A stretch of DNA of 39,502 nt from Kiritimatiellia bacterium. Lineage in GTDB: Bacteria; Verrucomicrobiota; Kiritimatiellia; RFP12; UBA1067. The stretch is taken from the NCBI GenBank assembly GCA_904502135.1, contig CAJGDE010000005.1:1-39502 (forward strand), in the 5' to 3' direction. Under the pieces are notes generated by a model that was given only the letters and a program-made list of their open reading frames with translations, did no database searches and was not told the DNA's origin. Within the stretch, counting starts at the first letter, position 1. Every line of letters starts with the position of its first letter. The position numbers and the translations under genes were made by a program. Positions 23,180 to 29,927 of the stretch are shown here, piece by piece.

Positions 23180-23481
23180 AAAGCATTATACAAGAGGACC
23201 GAGAGCATTGCTTTCTGTGCGGCAGGAATGCACGTGCTGACTATTGGGGGCTTGAAGAGCACCACGTATTCGAGGGCTTTGGCAAGCGCAAGTTGAGCGA
23301 GAAATACGGACTCAAGGTGTATCTCTGCGGTGACCGATGCCACAGAAACGGTGAGGACAGCGTACATAAAAACGCCCGGGCCAATAGGGCGCTCAAAAAG
23401 ATCGTGCAGAAGCGTGCCATGCAGTATTGGGGCTGGACTGTAGAGGAATTTATCGGAATATTCGGAAAAAATTATATTTGA
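23176..23481 (+). CDS. HNH-type nuclease-like protein
   Basis: A 101-residue protein with CFLCG near the N-terminus, the EEHHVFEG core, KYGLKVYLC and CHRNGEDSVHKNARANR, together the usual pattern of a small phage HNH domain: paired cysteines, catalytic His-His, then a distal Cys/His. It probably binds zinc and nicks or cuts DNA. It sits beside SSB and dUTPase, not next to terminase, so a role in replication or recombination is more likely than in packaging. ATG 23176 is coupled to the upstream stop; the upstream in-frame ATG at 23134 lies inside the previous gene and has no ribosome site. Confidence 0.75.
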   Translation: MKSIIQEDREHCFLCGRNARADYWGLEEHHVFEGFGKRKLSEKYGLKVYLCGDRCHRNGEDSVHKNARANRALKKIVQKRAMQYWGWTVEEFIGIFGKNYI

Positions 23482-23494
23482 AAAGGAGTAAAAC

Positions 23495-23944
23495 ATGGCG
23501 AATTTTAACTTAAACAAGGTGATTTGGGGCGGCAGATTGACCGCTGACGTAGAGCTGAAACAGACGCAGAACGGTGTGCCGGTGTGCTCGTTCACGTTGG
23601 CGAACAACCGCAGAAACGGGCAGAATCAGGAAACGTTCTTTATCAGATGCCAAGCGTGGAGAGCAACGGCTGAATTTATCACAAGGTACTTCCGCAAGGG
23701 ATCTTCCATTTGTGTGATCGGCTTTATCCAGCCGAGAGAATGGACGAACGCGAGCGGTCAGAAGCATTATGCAACCGAGATCGTTGTTGAGGAAGTGCAG
23801 TTTGTAGACAGCAAGAATGACGCGCAGAGCGGTGCAGAGAGCGCGGAAGCGTCGAGCGGTGCATATATGCCCCCTGCGTATGATAATGCGGCAGAGCAGC
23901 CGAAATTTGAGCTTGTGGGCGATGACGAAGGATTGCCCTTCTAA
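23495..23944 (+). CDS. ssb: Single-stranded DNA-binding protein
   Basis: A 149-residue protein of the bacterial SSB family. The OB fold covers residues 4-105 (VIWGGRLTADVELKQTQNG then VCSFTLANNRR; FIRCQAWRATAEFITRYFRK; GSSICVIGFIQ). A disordered linker follows, ending in the acidic tip DDEGLPF, the protein-interaction tail of SSBs. It coats single-stranded DNA in replication and recruits partners. The ribosome site is AAAAGGAG. It is the best-recognised replication gene in the early operon and is followed directly by the dUTPase. Confidence 0.95.
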   Translation: MANFNLNKVIWGGRLTADVELKQTQNGVPVCSFTLANNRRNGQNQETFFIRCQAWRATAEFITRYFRKGSSICVIGFIQPREWTNASGQKHYATEIVVEEVQFVDSKNDAQSGAESAEASSGAYMPPAYDNAAEQPKFELVGDDEGLPF

Positions 23945-23975
23945 AAATTAAAACAAAGTAACACAGGAGTAAAAC

Positions 23976-24404
23976 ATGGTAGTCAATATCAAGATCAAGT
24001 ATTTAAGAGATATCGAGAAAATTGAGATCCTTTCCAACGGTGATTGGATCGACCTGCGCTGCGCGGAAGATACCGAGCTTTATGCAGGTGAGTACAAAAT
24101 GATCCCTTTGGGCGTGGCTATGGAGTTGCCGAAAGGATATGAAGCATTGGTTGCGCCGAGGTCCAGCACGTTCAAGAAGTACGGTGTGATTTTGGTCAAC
24201 AGCATCGGAGTCATTGACGAGAGCTACAAGGGTGACAATGACGAGTGGAATTTCCTTGCCTACGCAACGAGAAATACCGTCATCAGAAAGAACGAGCGCA
24301 TTTGTCAGTTCCGTTTGATCGAGCATCAGCCGGGCGTGATCTTTATCGAGGTTCAGAAGCTTGGTAACGCGGATCGCGGCGGCATTGGAAGTACGGGGGT
24401 GTGA
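23976..24404 (+). CDS. dut: dUTPase
   Basis: A 142-residue trimeric-type dUTP diphosphatase. The five motifs are recognisable: WIDLRCAED (1), APRSSTFKK (2), GVIDESYKGDNDEW (3), RICQFRLIE (4) and the C-terminal RGGIGSTGV (5). It hydrolyses dUTP to dUMP and pyrophosphate, keeping uracil out of phage DNA. Motif 1 has Cys where Ala is usual, and motif 5 lacks the usual Phe of GFGSTG (here GIGSTG), the residue that stacks on the base, so activity could be reduced. Its start follows ACACAGGAG. Confidence 0.9.
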   Translation: MVVNIKIKYLRDIEKIEILSNGDWIDLRCAEDTELYAGEYKMIPLGVAMELPKGYEALVAPRSSTFKKYGVILVNSIGVIDESYKGDNDEWNFLAYATRNTVIRKNERICQFRLIEHQPGVIFIEVQKLGNADRGGIGSTGV

Positions 24405-24405
24405 T

Positions 24406-24714
24406 ATGAAAAATCTATGGATTAAATTCAAGCATTGGCTTATCAAGAAGCTTGGCGGTCACGTAGTGCTCCCGGTAGCCCCAAAAATTGAGTATCACTA
24501 TGAAACACCTATCACTATTTGCGCCGAGGTCGTGGCTGAAAATTTGGCAATAAAACAAGACGTAGAGGGCTTGGAAGCAAAGGTAAAACGAATATTGGCA
24601 ACCAAGATAATGCAAGAGATATTGGAAAAAGACTTGCTCGATATAGTAGCAAAAGTAGATCCGATTTGGTTTGAAACCACTTACGAAGCTCGTATCAGAA
24701 TTTTACGGAAATAA
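24406..24714 (+). CDS. Uncharacterised helical protein
   Basis: A 102-residue protein beginning MKNLWIKFKHWLIKKLGGHV, a strongly amphipathic basic N-terminus that may lie on a membrane. A short beta region (YHYETPITICAEVV) follows, then helices with many Lys and Glu residues. ATG 24406 starts one base after the dUTPase stop. No family, metal site or enzyme motif is visible. It is part of the early operon and probably acts during takeover or replication, but this cannot be read directly. Confidence 0.55.
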   Translation: MKNLWIKFKHWLIKKLGGHVVLPVAPKIEYHYETPITICAEVVAENLAIKQDVEGLEAKVKRILATKIMQEILEKDLLDIVAKVDPIWFETTYEARIRILRK

Positions 24715-24725
24715 AGGAGATTGAT

Positions 24726-24995
24726 ATGTCACTTGTAGAAGAATTGCGCTCTAAACAGAGCAGAGATAACCGAGAGCTGCTTGACCGGGCAGCCGGCGAG
24801 ATCGAGCGGTTAAAGGCAGCGTATGACGGTCTTGTTGCGGACGTAAAGACGTGCGGTGTGCGTGACGTGTGCTACATCTGCAAGGCTTATAATTTACATC
24901 CCGATTGCGAGTGTGATTGCATGGAGTGTAAGCTCGATTGCCCTTGCCGTGAGTGCCGCGAGTGTAGTAACTGGAAGTGGAGGGGCGAGGAATGA
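24726..24995 (+). CDS. Cys-rich early protein
   Basis: An 89-residue protein. The first half is a helical coil (RELLDRAAGEIERLKAAYDG). The second half carries twelve cysteines within 40 residues (CYICK; CECDCMECKLDCPCRECREC), enough for two or three zinc sites. Such cysteine spacing is common in small proteins of Clostridia phages of unknown role. The stop overlaps the next start (ATGA). Zinc binding is a fair inference; target and function are unknown. Confidence 0.6.
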   Translation: MSLVEELRSKQSRDNRELLDRAAGEIERLKAAYDGLVADVKTCGVRDVCYICKAYNLHPDCECDCMECKLDCPCRECRECSNWKWRGEE

Positions 24996-25216
24996 GCGAG
25001 CCGAAATTAAAGCCTTGTCCTTTCTGTGGTGGCAAGGCGATACTGTCCGAGAAAACGGAATGCCATGGGCACGGTATGTATATCCGGGATCATTACGTAA
25101 TATGCACAGAATGTTTCGCTAAAGGAGAATCAAAATCCGAATACAGCATGAAACGCGAAGAATGTATATCGAATTGCGTAAAAGCTTGGAACAGGAGAGT
25201 AAACGATGAAAGATAG
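24992..25216 (+). CDS. Lar-family restriction-alleviation-like protein
   Basis: A 74-residue protein with the N-terminal pattern LKPCPFCGGKA, a second pair CTECFAKG, and the C-terminal NCVKAWNRR, the standard layout of the Lar-like (DUF/Lar) family. In the Rac prophage, Lar relieves type I restriction by changing the balance of modification. Most phage homologues have never been tested, so the function here is an extrapolation. GGAGGGGCGAGG precedes the ATG. It overlaps both neighbours. Confidence 0.75.
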   Translation: MSEPKLKPCPFCGGKAILSEKTECHGHGMYIRDHYVICTECFAKGESKSEYSMKREECISNCVKAWNRRVNDER

Positions 25217-25778
25217 ATTGATAGAGCTGATCCGCAACGCCCCGAAATTCGAATTTCCGAGCGGTAGCCGGGCGCAGGGCAAGACTTACCAAACATCGGC
25301 AAACCTTGCGGACTATCTGATCGCAAACGGTGTTGTTATCATTGATCCGCAAAAATACCCACCTGTAACCGGCAGGGATCTCATTGACACGATCATGGGA
25401 GTGCCGCTTGACGAAGTGGCAGCTTTGATCGCGGAGCGAAAATTAAAGGAGCTGCCTGAGAAAAAGCAAACTGAGGATCAGATTTATAATGATTTATCCA
25501 CGGCAGGGTGGAATCTATTTACCGACGAGCAAAGCAAGCGACAGGTCGCACGGCATCTTGCAATGTGCGGCTATAGCAAGCAGACCGAGCTTGTGAGAAA
25601 AATCTTTACAGAGATTGATAAGATCATAGACAAGCATCATAGCGATTGCAACGAGTATGAGGACGGTGACGAGTGCGATACTGCGATCACCTATATTGCC
25701 TATATTTCGTGTGATATTGACGATCTCTATCAGAAGTACATGGAAGGAGCGGACGATGAAAAACAGAAAATGCCCTAA
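25206..25778 (+). CDS. Uncharacterised early protein
   Basis: A 190-residue protein. The first 65 residues contain ADYLIANGVVIIDP, a segment repeated in many short proteins of Gram-positive phages. The middle has KQVARHLAMCGYSKQ, and the end is an acidic stretch with His/Cys/Asp residues (HHSDCNEYEDGDECDTAI) that might bind metal. It may be a fusion of a small N-terminal module with a helical domain. The gene overlaps the Lar-like gene by 11 bases and the next by 23. No enzyme assigned. Confidence 0.6.
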   Translation: MKDRLIELIRNAPKFEFPSGSRAQGKTYQTSANLADYLIANGVVIIDPQKYPPVTGRDLIDTIMGVPLDEVAALIAERKLKELPEKKQTEDQIYNDLSTAGWNLFTDEQSKRQVARHLAMCGYSKQTELVRKIFTEIDKIIDKHHSDCNEYEDGDECDTAITYIAYISCDIDDLYQKYMEGADDEKQKMP

Positions 25779-26094
25779 CCGAAACCATTGTTGGGATTAC
25801 AAGAGCGGAAATTGCGAGAACTGCGACCTTGGAGATCATATCATAAAACTTCACAAGAAGATAGACCGATTAAAGGCAAAAATCAAGCAGAGTGAGTGGA
25901 TCAGCGTTGAGGATAGGTTGCCCGATAAATACGGTGATGTTATTTGCTGTACACGAAAAGGTACAATATGGCAATTGACGTACAATCCAACGTATAAATT
26001 ATTTAACGTATCTTACGATAACGTTGAAAATGCTATGGACGTCACACATTGGATGCCGCTGCCCGAGCCGCCCAAGAAAGGAGATGCGGAATGA
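25756..26094 (+). CDS. DUF551 protein with N-terminal Cys motif
   Basis: A 112-residue protein. Residues 5-25 hold a Cys/His cluster (CPNRNHCWDYKSGNCENC), probably one zinc site. A short coiled region follows, then the DUF551 pattern SEWISVEDRLPDKYGDV with the closing VTHWMPLPEPP. DUF551 is widespread in phages and prophages with unknown role. ATG 25756 lies inside the 3' end of the preceding gene behind AAGGAG. Confidence 0.75.
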   Translation: MKNRKCPNRNHCWDYKSGNCENCDLGDHIIKLHKKIDRLKAKIKQSEWISVEDRLPDKYGDVICCTRKGTIWQLTYNPTYKLFNVSYDNVENAMDVTHWMPLPEPPKKGDAE

Positions 26095-26423
26095 ATTTTA
26101 AGAATCGCATAACAAATCGAGGTTTTTCAATAATCGAATTTCAAGATGATTATGGAGAAGAGTGTAATATCCAAATATCGTCTGCGGTAGAACCTCATAT
26201 TTGGCTTGGATTATCAAAGATCAAAGCAATCATTATGTGGAAGGATGCAAAGGCTCTTGGGCTTGACCTTCCAAAGAGGCACCCGGAATGTAATGAATAC
26301 GGCTGGTGCGATTATCCCCTTCCGGAAGAAGTATTTATATTAACAAGAATGCACCTCACAAAAAAGCAATCTTTCAAGCTCGCATTGAAGCTATTGAAAT
26401 TTGCGTTTTCCGGTAGGTTATGA
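26091..26423 (+). CDS. Uncharacterised early protein
   Basis: A 110-residue protein overlapping the DUF551 gene by four bases (ATGA). The first 50 residues are beta-rich (FSIIEFQDDYGEECNIQISS, PHIWLGL) and the end is a basic helix (KQSFKLALKLLKFAFSGRL). The pattern suggests a small alpha/beta fold. I recall similar proteins in Gram-positive phages but cannot name a family or role. Confidence 0.55.
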   Translation: MNFKNRITNRGFSIIEFQDDYGEECNIQISSAVEPHIWLGLSKIKAIIMWKDAKALGLDLPKRHPECNEYGWCDYPLPEEVFILTRMHLTKKQSFKLALKLLKFAFSGRL

Positions 26424-26438
26424 GGAAGGGAGAATGAT

Positions 26439-26633
26439 ATGGACGAGCTCAAACAAATGATAAAAGAGTCTTATGAATTGCGGGTGAAAAAGCGGTGGTT
26501 GAGGATTATTGAGAAAGAGAGCCGCAAAGGAAAAATGCTGTTAGACAAATATTACAGGCAGGTTTATGTTGTCAACCAGCTGCTTGAAGAGTATGTTAAG
26601 CGTTTCCCAAAAACGCCCGAAAAAGGAGAATGA
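26439..26633 (+). CDS. Small basic helical protein
   Basis: A 64-residue protein, entirely helical and rich in Lys, Arg and Glu (ELRVKKRWLRIIEKESRKGK, YYRQVYVVNQLLEEYVKRF). It has a good GGAAGGGAG ribosome site 8 bases upstream. The stop sits just before the next micro-gene. No family recognised; nucleic-acid binding is possible from its charge. Confidence 0.55.
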   Translation: MDELKQMIKESYELRVKKRWLRIIEKESRKGKMLLDKYYRQVYVVNQLLEEYVKRFPKTPEKGE

Positions 26634-26634
26634 T

Positions 26635-26736
26635 ATGGAATCAATTTTACACACCTTTGCTTTCGCTATGTCGATTGCGATCCCGGTTGCTTTGGTGGTC
26701 GCGGTGATTATTTGGGCGATTAGCAAATGGGGTTGA
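26635..26736 (+). CDS. Single-pass membrane micro-protein
   Basis: A 33-residue protein, MESILHTFAFAMSIAIPVAL then VVAVIIWAISKWG, almost wholly one membrane helix with a Lys-Trp-Gly end. AAAAGGAGAATGAT provides a clear ribosome site, and the gene fits exactly between its neighbours, supporting its reality. It may be a small membrane effector or an accessory of another early protein. Confidence 0.5.
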   Translation: MESILHTFAFAMSIAIPVALVVAVIIWAISKWG

Positions 26737-26748
26737 AAGGAGAAACCA

Positions 26749-27153
26749 ATGGTAACGGTATTAACAAAACAATATAAGGTCGTTTGTGACCGGTGCGGAA
26801 AAACGGAGTACACCGACAACACCCCCGAAAAATATTTTGAGCCGCTAAATATGGGCAGCTGTGAAGTGAAATTTTCCAACGCCGACAGAATTGTAGCAAA
26901 GGGCGATGTTTGCAACGAGTGCTACGATGCGTTTATAGAGCTTGCACATAATTTCTTTGACGATGTGAACAAGGAAAACGAGGGCAAGCCTGTAGAGAAG
27001 CCGAAAGCAATAGTATTAAGCAACTATAGCAATAACCATTTTGGAACAATGTATAAATGCCCCTTGTGCGACAGAGTGTTTGGCTCTTGGGAAGTTGACG
27101 AGGAAGACGTGCGCTGCCCCGGTTGCGAGGCAGAGTTAGGGGGCATCGAATGA
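26749..27153 (+). CDS. Zinc-ribbon early protein
   Basis: A 134-residue protein with two zinc-ribbon elements: CDRCGK pairing with CNECYD in the first 75 residues, and CPLCDRVFGSWEV pairing with CPGCEAE at the C-terminus. Between them is an acidic helix and a linker. Ribbons like these bind nucleic acid or protein. The four-base overlap with the next gene suggests coupling. Function unknown; a role in host transcription takeover is possible but not shown. Confidence 0.65.
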   Translation: MVTVLTKQYKVVCDRCGKTEYTDNTPEKYFEPLNMGSCEVKFSNADRIVAKGDVCNECYDAFIELAHNFFDDVNKENEGKPVEKPKAIVLSNYSNNHFGTMYKCPLCDRVFGSWEVDEEDVRCPGCEAELGGIE

Positions 27154-27308
27154 CACAGGAAAACAGAGAGAATATGCACCGGGCGATTGGCATTATTGAG
27201 TGCGTTTCTTGGGTTACCGACAATGATGCCGTGTGCGGTGCGTTGACGGTAGCTTGCGAGATTTTGTCTGCGGTGATGCAAAGCGAGGACAAAGCCGATG
27301 AAAGCTAA
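27150..27308 (+). CDS. Small conserved-looking helical protein
   Basis: A 52-residue protein starting MTQENRENMHRAIGIIECVS, two predicted helices joined by TDNDAVCGAL, ending with an acidic tail. It starts inside the preceding stop (ATGA) and overlaps the following start by 11 bases, so it sits in a translationally coupled series. No family recognised. Confidence 0.5.
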   Translation: MTQENRENMHRAIGIIECVSWVTDNDAVCGALTVACEILSAVMQSEDKADES

Positions 27309-27720
27309 CGTTCCGAAACCCCAAAAACCGCCGCGTCCTTTTGAGCGGTTGCCCGAATATCAGCGGCAACAGATCAATAAATTCTTCACGGATCAGATGT
27401 ACAACGGCATGGACAAGGAAAACGAGCGCGTGCAAGAGGTCATGATCAAGGCTAACTGCATATACAAGCACGATTTTGAAGGGGCTGACGAGGAACAGCT
27501 TTTGCAATACATAGCGAGCTGGCGACGCTTTTACCGTACCATCGAGCGGTTTAAGACCGAGGAAGAGCTCAATGCATGGCTGTCAGAGCAAATGAAAAGG
27601 TGTTTTCCCACCTGCGGATTTCCGCAAATGAGGATCGATGAATTAAAAAAAGCAGAAGGGAGTATTTTGTATGAGCAGAGGAACACATATAACGCAGGAG
27701 CAGAAACAGAAGATCTATGA
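27298..27720 (+). CDS. Uncharacterised early protein
   Basis: A 140-residue helical protein with a Pro/Lys-rich start (VPKPQKPPRPFERLPEYQRQ) and long amphipathic helices (LLQYIASWRRFYRTIERF). Its length and placement just before a helix-turn-helix and the replisome organiser resemble small phage proteins near replication genes. The last 50 bases overlap the next gene in another frame. No domain assigned. Confidence 0.55.
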   Translation: MKANVPKPQKPPRPFERLPEYQRQQINKFFTDQMYNGMDKENERVQEVMIKANCIYKHDFEGADEEQLLQYIASWRRFYRTIERFKTEEELNAWLSEQMKRCFPTCGFPQMRIDELKKAEGSILYEQRNTYNAGAETEDL

Positions 27721-28036
27721 GCTGTGGGATAGCGGCATGACCGTTTATTTGCACATTGCAAAAGAGGTCGGTGTTTCTGACTCCACGGTCGGAAAGATCA
27801 TCAAGGGGCGGTATTCGGATGCCGTAAAAATCTGTCCGAAGTGCTTGCATGAGAGCGGTCGTGAAGCGAGGTATTGCTTCTATTGCGGCAACGATATTCG
27901 TAGCCGAGAGGAATTGCTTGCTATTTCGTGCGAGAAGCTGCGCGGCATGATCGTCCACTTGCCCGAAAACGTGCGAGCGGAGTTTGACGGTATCACGAGG
28001 GAGATCATGGGCTATCTGAAAGAAAAGGGTGCATGA
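27671..28036 (+). CDS. Helix-turn-helix and zinc-ribbon protein
   Basis: A 121-residue protein. Residues 8-48 form a homeodomain-like helix-turn-helix (EQKQKIYELWDSGMTVYLHI then AKEVGVSDSTVGKIIKGRY). Residues 54-76 form a zinc ribbon (CPKCLHESGREARYCFYCG). A helical C-terminus follows. The combination suggests a sequence-specific DNA-binding protein that might recognise the origin or regulate replication genes. AGAAGGGAG precedes the ATG, which lies within the preceding gene. Confidence 0.65.
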   Translation: MSRGTHITQEQKQKIYELWDSGMTVYLHIAKEVGVSDSTVGKIIKGRYSDAVKICPKCLHESGREARYCFYCGNDIRSREELLAISCEKLRGMIVHLPENVRAEFDGITREIMGYLKEKGA

Positions 28037-28037
28037 T

Positions 28038-29000
28038 ATGGCTGACGTGAAGTGGATCAAGATTACCACGGATATCTTTGATGATGAAAAGATCATTCTG
28101 ATCGAGAGCCTGCCCGATGCCTATGCCATTATCACGGTTTGGTTTAAGCTGCTATGCCTTGCCGGAAAGCAGAATAACAGCGGTGTGTTCCTCTTGGGGA
28201 GAATGCCCTATACCGACAAGATGCTTGCAACCATCTTCCGCATGAAGGAGTCAACGGTCACGATGGCGTTGCAGACCTTTGAGCAATTCGGCATGGTGCA
28301 GATCATTGATGGAGTGATCACGATACCGAACTGGGGCAAGCACCAAAACCTTGATCAGCTTGAAAGCAAAAAGGAGTATATGCGCGGCTACATGAGGGAA
28401 TACCGGGCAAAGCAAAAGGCATTAACTTCGGGTAAAGAACCGAGTAAAACTAACAGTAAAGCTAAAGTTAGCCAAGCAGATAAAGAAAGAGATAAAGAAA
28501 AAGAAACAGATATAGAGATAAAAAAAGAGAGTAAGAGAGGACACAATCTCACTCTTTTTGAAAGTCTGTACAGCGAATTTATCTTATCTGACACTCTTAT
28601 AGAAAAAGCAAGAGAGTGGGTCATTTACAAGGACGAACGTAAAGAGGAATACGTGGAGAAGGGATTAAGGTCATTGTTGCGCAAGATCGAGAACAAGTAC
28701 CTTGCGCTTCACAAGAATGATAAGCCGATCTGCGATCTGATTGACGAGTGTATGTCTAACCAATGGAAAGGCATTATATTCGAGAGATTGAAAGAGCCGG
28801 CAGAGTCGGAAAAATCTGTACAGCAAGGCAAGCAGGGAACGTTTGACACCGATGAATTTTACGAAGCTGCTCTGCGCAAGGCTTGCGGTGATGACCTTTA
28901 CGAAGAGGTTTACGGCAAGCCGAAACCGAAAACGGCTGCGGAAGATCCCGAGATCAGAGCAAAAGCGGACGCTTTGAAAGGAACGTTGCAAAATGGATAG
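28038..29000 (+). CDS. Phage replisome organiser
   Basis: A 320-residue protein whose first 120 residues match the phage replisome-organiser N-terminal domain: ADVKWIKITTDIFDDEKI, DAYAIITVWFKLLCLAGK, SGVFLLG, and a winged-helix segment with MKESTVTMALQTFEQFGMV. A basic, low-complexity linker follows (about 130-175), then a helical C-terminal part likely to contact a helicase or loader. Such proteins bind the phage origin. The origin may lie in the AT-rich linker-coding stretch (28430-28560), which contains many TAAAG/AAAGA runs; that is inference. No helicase gene is seen, so host DnaC-type helicase is presumably used. ATG 28038 fits the AAAAGGG site better than the upstream GTG. Confidence 0.8.
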   Translation: MADVKWIKITTDIFDDEKIILIESLPDAYAIITVWFKLLCLAGKQNNSGVFLLGRMPYTDKMLATIFRMKESTVTMALQTFEQFGMVQIIDGVITIPNWGKHQNLDQLESKKEYMRGYMREYRAKQKALTSGKEPSKTNSKAKVSQADKERDKEKETDIEIKKESKRGHNLTLFESLYSEFILSDTLIEKAREWVIYKDERKEEYVEKGLRSLLRKIENKYLALHKNDKPICDLIDECMSNQWKGIIFERLKEPAESEKSVQQGKQGTFDTDEFYEAALRKACGDDLYEEVYGKPKPKTAAEDPEIRAKADALKGTLQNG

Positions 29001-29301
29001 GTGTAATGATATCCCGGAAAAGACATGCCGATATTGCGGCAAAAAATTCCCGCCCGCTTCCCAACATGCGCTCAAAGACGGTTACGGCTATTACTGTAAA
29101 CCGACCTGCTATTTACATAGGCACGAGCTCAAAGCACCAAGGAGCAGACGGGTGATTGCAACGCAAGGGGATAAGGTGGAGATTTACGGCAGCGCAAAGG
29201 TGGCGGCAGACCAAATGGGCGTAGAGCCCAAGGCAATCCGAAAAGCCTGCCATGATGGAACGACCTGCAAGGGTTACACTTGGAAATACGAGGGGGGATA
29301 A
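28993..29301 (+). CDS. Zinc-binding NUMOD1-like DNA-binding protein
   Basis: A 102-residue protein. Residues 8-42 contain CRYCGKKFPPASQHALKDG and then YCKPTCYLHRH, a zinc site. Residues 60-100 resemble the NUMOD1/IENR1 DNA-binding module of homing endonucleases (YGSAKVAADQMGVEPKAIRK, then CHDGTTCKGYTWKYEG). No nuclease catalytic motif remains. It could be a domesticated homing-endonuclease recognition arm, acting as a regulator. The start lies in the last 8 bases of the preceding gene. Confidence 0.65.
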   Translation: MDRCNDIPEKTCRYCGKKFPPASQHALKDGYGYYCKPTCYLHRHELKAPRSRRVIATQGDKVEIYGSAKVAADQMGVEPKAIRKACHDGTTCKGYTWKYEGG

Positions 29302-29303
29302 CC

Positions 29304-29735
29304 GTGAGAGCGGAAACGTATCTTGAAAGAGTCAAGAAGATAGACGTGCTGATCTTAAACAAGATGCGAGAGCATGCGCGGTGGGTAGATTCTGCCGAGG
29401 GGCTCTGCGGTGCAGCCTTCGGTGAGCGCGTGCAATCCTCAAGAAATCTCCATCGTGGAGCTGACGCGATTATCAACTATACCGTGCTTGAGGGTGAGAT
29501 CAACGCCCTTGAGGTGGAAAAGCAGAACATCATACGCACCATCGAGCGGTTACCGAGTGTTGAGTATGATATTCTGCACAAGCTCTACGTAGGCAAGTAT
29601 GACAAAAAGCTTGACCGTATGCAATACGATACCCTCAAAGATATCGCGTATCAGTACAAGAAAAGCTACGATTGGGCAAAAAAGAAAAAGCAGCACGCTG
29701 TGCGGTTGCTTGGAGCGGTGCTTGACGAGCAATAA
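29304..29735 (+). CDS. Late-gene transcriptional regulator, DUF1492/ArpU-RinA-like
   Basis: A 143-residue helical protein. The C-terminal 65 residues (LPSVEYDILHKLYVGKYDKK then IAYQYKKSYDWAKKKKQHAV) match the sigma-region-4-like pattern of DUF1492, ArpU and RinA family proteins that switch on late genes in Gram-positive phages. It is the last early gene and directly precedes the late promoter region, exactly where this regulator is expected. The start is probably GTG 29304 behind AGGGGGG; an in-frame ATG at 29280 lies in the previous gene without a ribosome site. The TTACCC repeats at 29795-29830 are the likely target. Confidence 0.75.
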   Translation: MRAETYLERVKKIDVLILNKMREHARWVDSAEGLCGAAFGERVQSSRNLHRGADAIINYTVLEGEINALEVEKQNIIRTIERLPSVEYDILHKLYVGKYDKKLDRMQYDTLKDIAYQYKKSYDWAKKKKQHAVRLLGAVLDEQ

Positions 29736-29740
29736 AGAAA

Positions 29741-29769
29741 AGGGCTGACCAAAGCGGTCAGCTCTTTTT
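29741..29769 (+). terminator. Terminator of the early operon
   Basis: A 10-bp stem AGGGCTGACC / GGTCAGCTCT (one G-U pair) with an AAAGC loop, followed by TTTT. It ends the rightward early transcript right after the late regulator and isolates the late promoter. Confidence 0.9.
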
Positions 29770-29794
29770 GAATATAGCAATTCAAATCAGCGCG

Positions 29795-29830
29795 TTACCC
29801 AATATTACCCCAAATTACCCCATGTTCACC
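29795..29830 (+). promoter_or_regulatory. Four TTACCC repeats at exact 10-bp spacing, activator-site candidate
   Basis: TTACCC begins at 29795, 29805 and 29815, and TTCACC at 29825; the period is exactly 10 bases. One helical turn per repeat puts all copies on the same face of DNA. The array ends just where a -35 hexamer would be expected for the -10 at 29853. It is the probable binding array for the DUF1492-type regulator encoded immediately upstream. Confidence 0.75.
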
Positions 29831-29852
29831 AACACGTGCGCGATTTTTGAGT

Positions 29853-29858
29853 TATAAT
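29853..29858 (+). promoter_or_regulatory. Late promoter -10 box
   Basis: A perfect TATAAT without any credible -35: the sequence 17-18 bases upstream is CCAACAC. This fits an activator-dependent promoter using the adjacent TTACCC array. The start would be about 29865. All late genes from the terminase onward could be served from here. Confidence 0.65.
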
Positions 29859-29880
29859 AATACTGTGAAAATATACAGAG

Positions 29881-29914
29881 AGGGGCATTCCTGCATGTGG
29901 GGGTGTCCCTTTTG
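29881..29914 (+). terminator. Promoter-proximal terminator-like hairpin in the late leader
   Basis: Bases 29881-29892 pair with 29899-29910 over 12 positions, including several G-U pairs, around a GCATGT loop, and are followed by TTTTG. It lies only about 15 bases after the predicted late start. It could be an attenuator overcome by antitermination, or a 5' stabilising hairpin. Confidence 0.55.
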
Positions 29915-29927
29915 CTATATATCAAGA

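Noticed and set aside
28430..28560. Replication origin with iterons inside the replisome-organiser gene
   Set aside because: The stretch is AT-rich with AAAG-type runs, but I found no regular repeated unit; the low complexity is explained by a Lys/Glu linker. It is mentioned only as a possibility in the gene entry.
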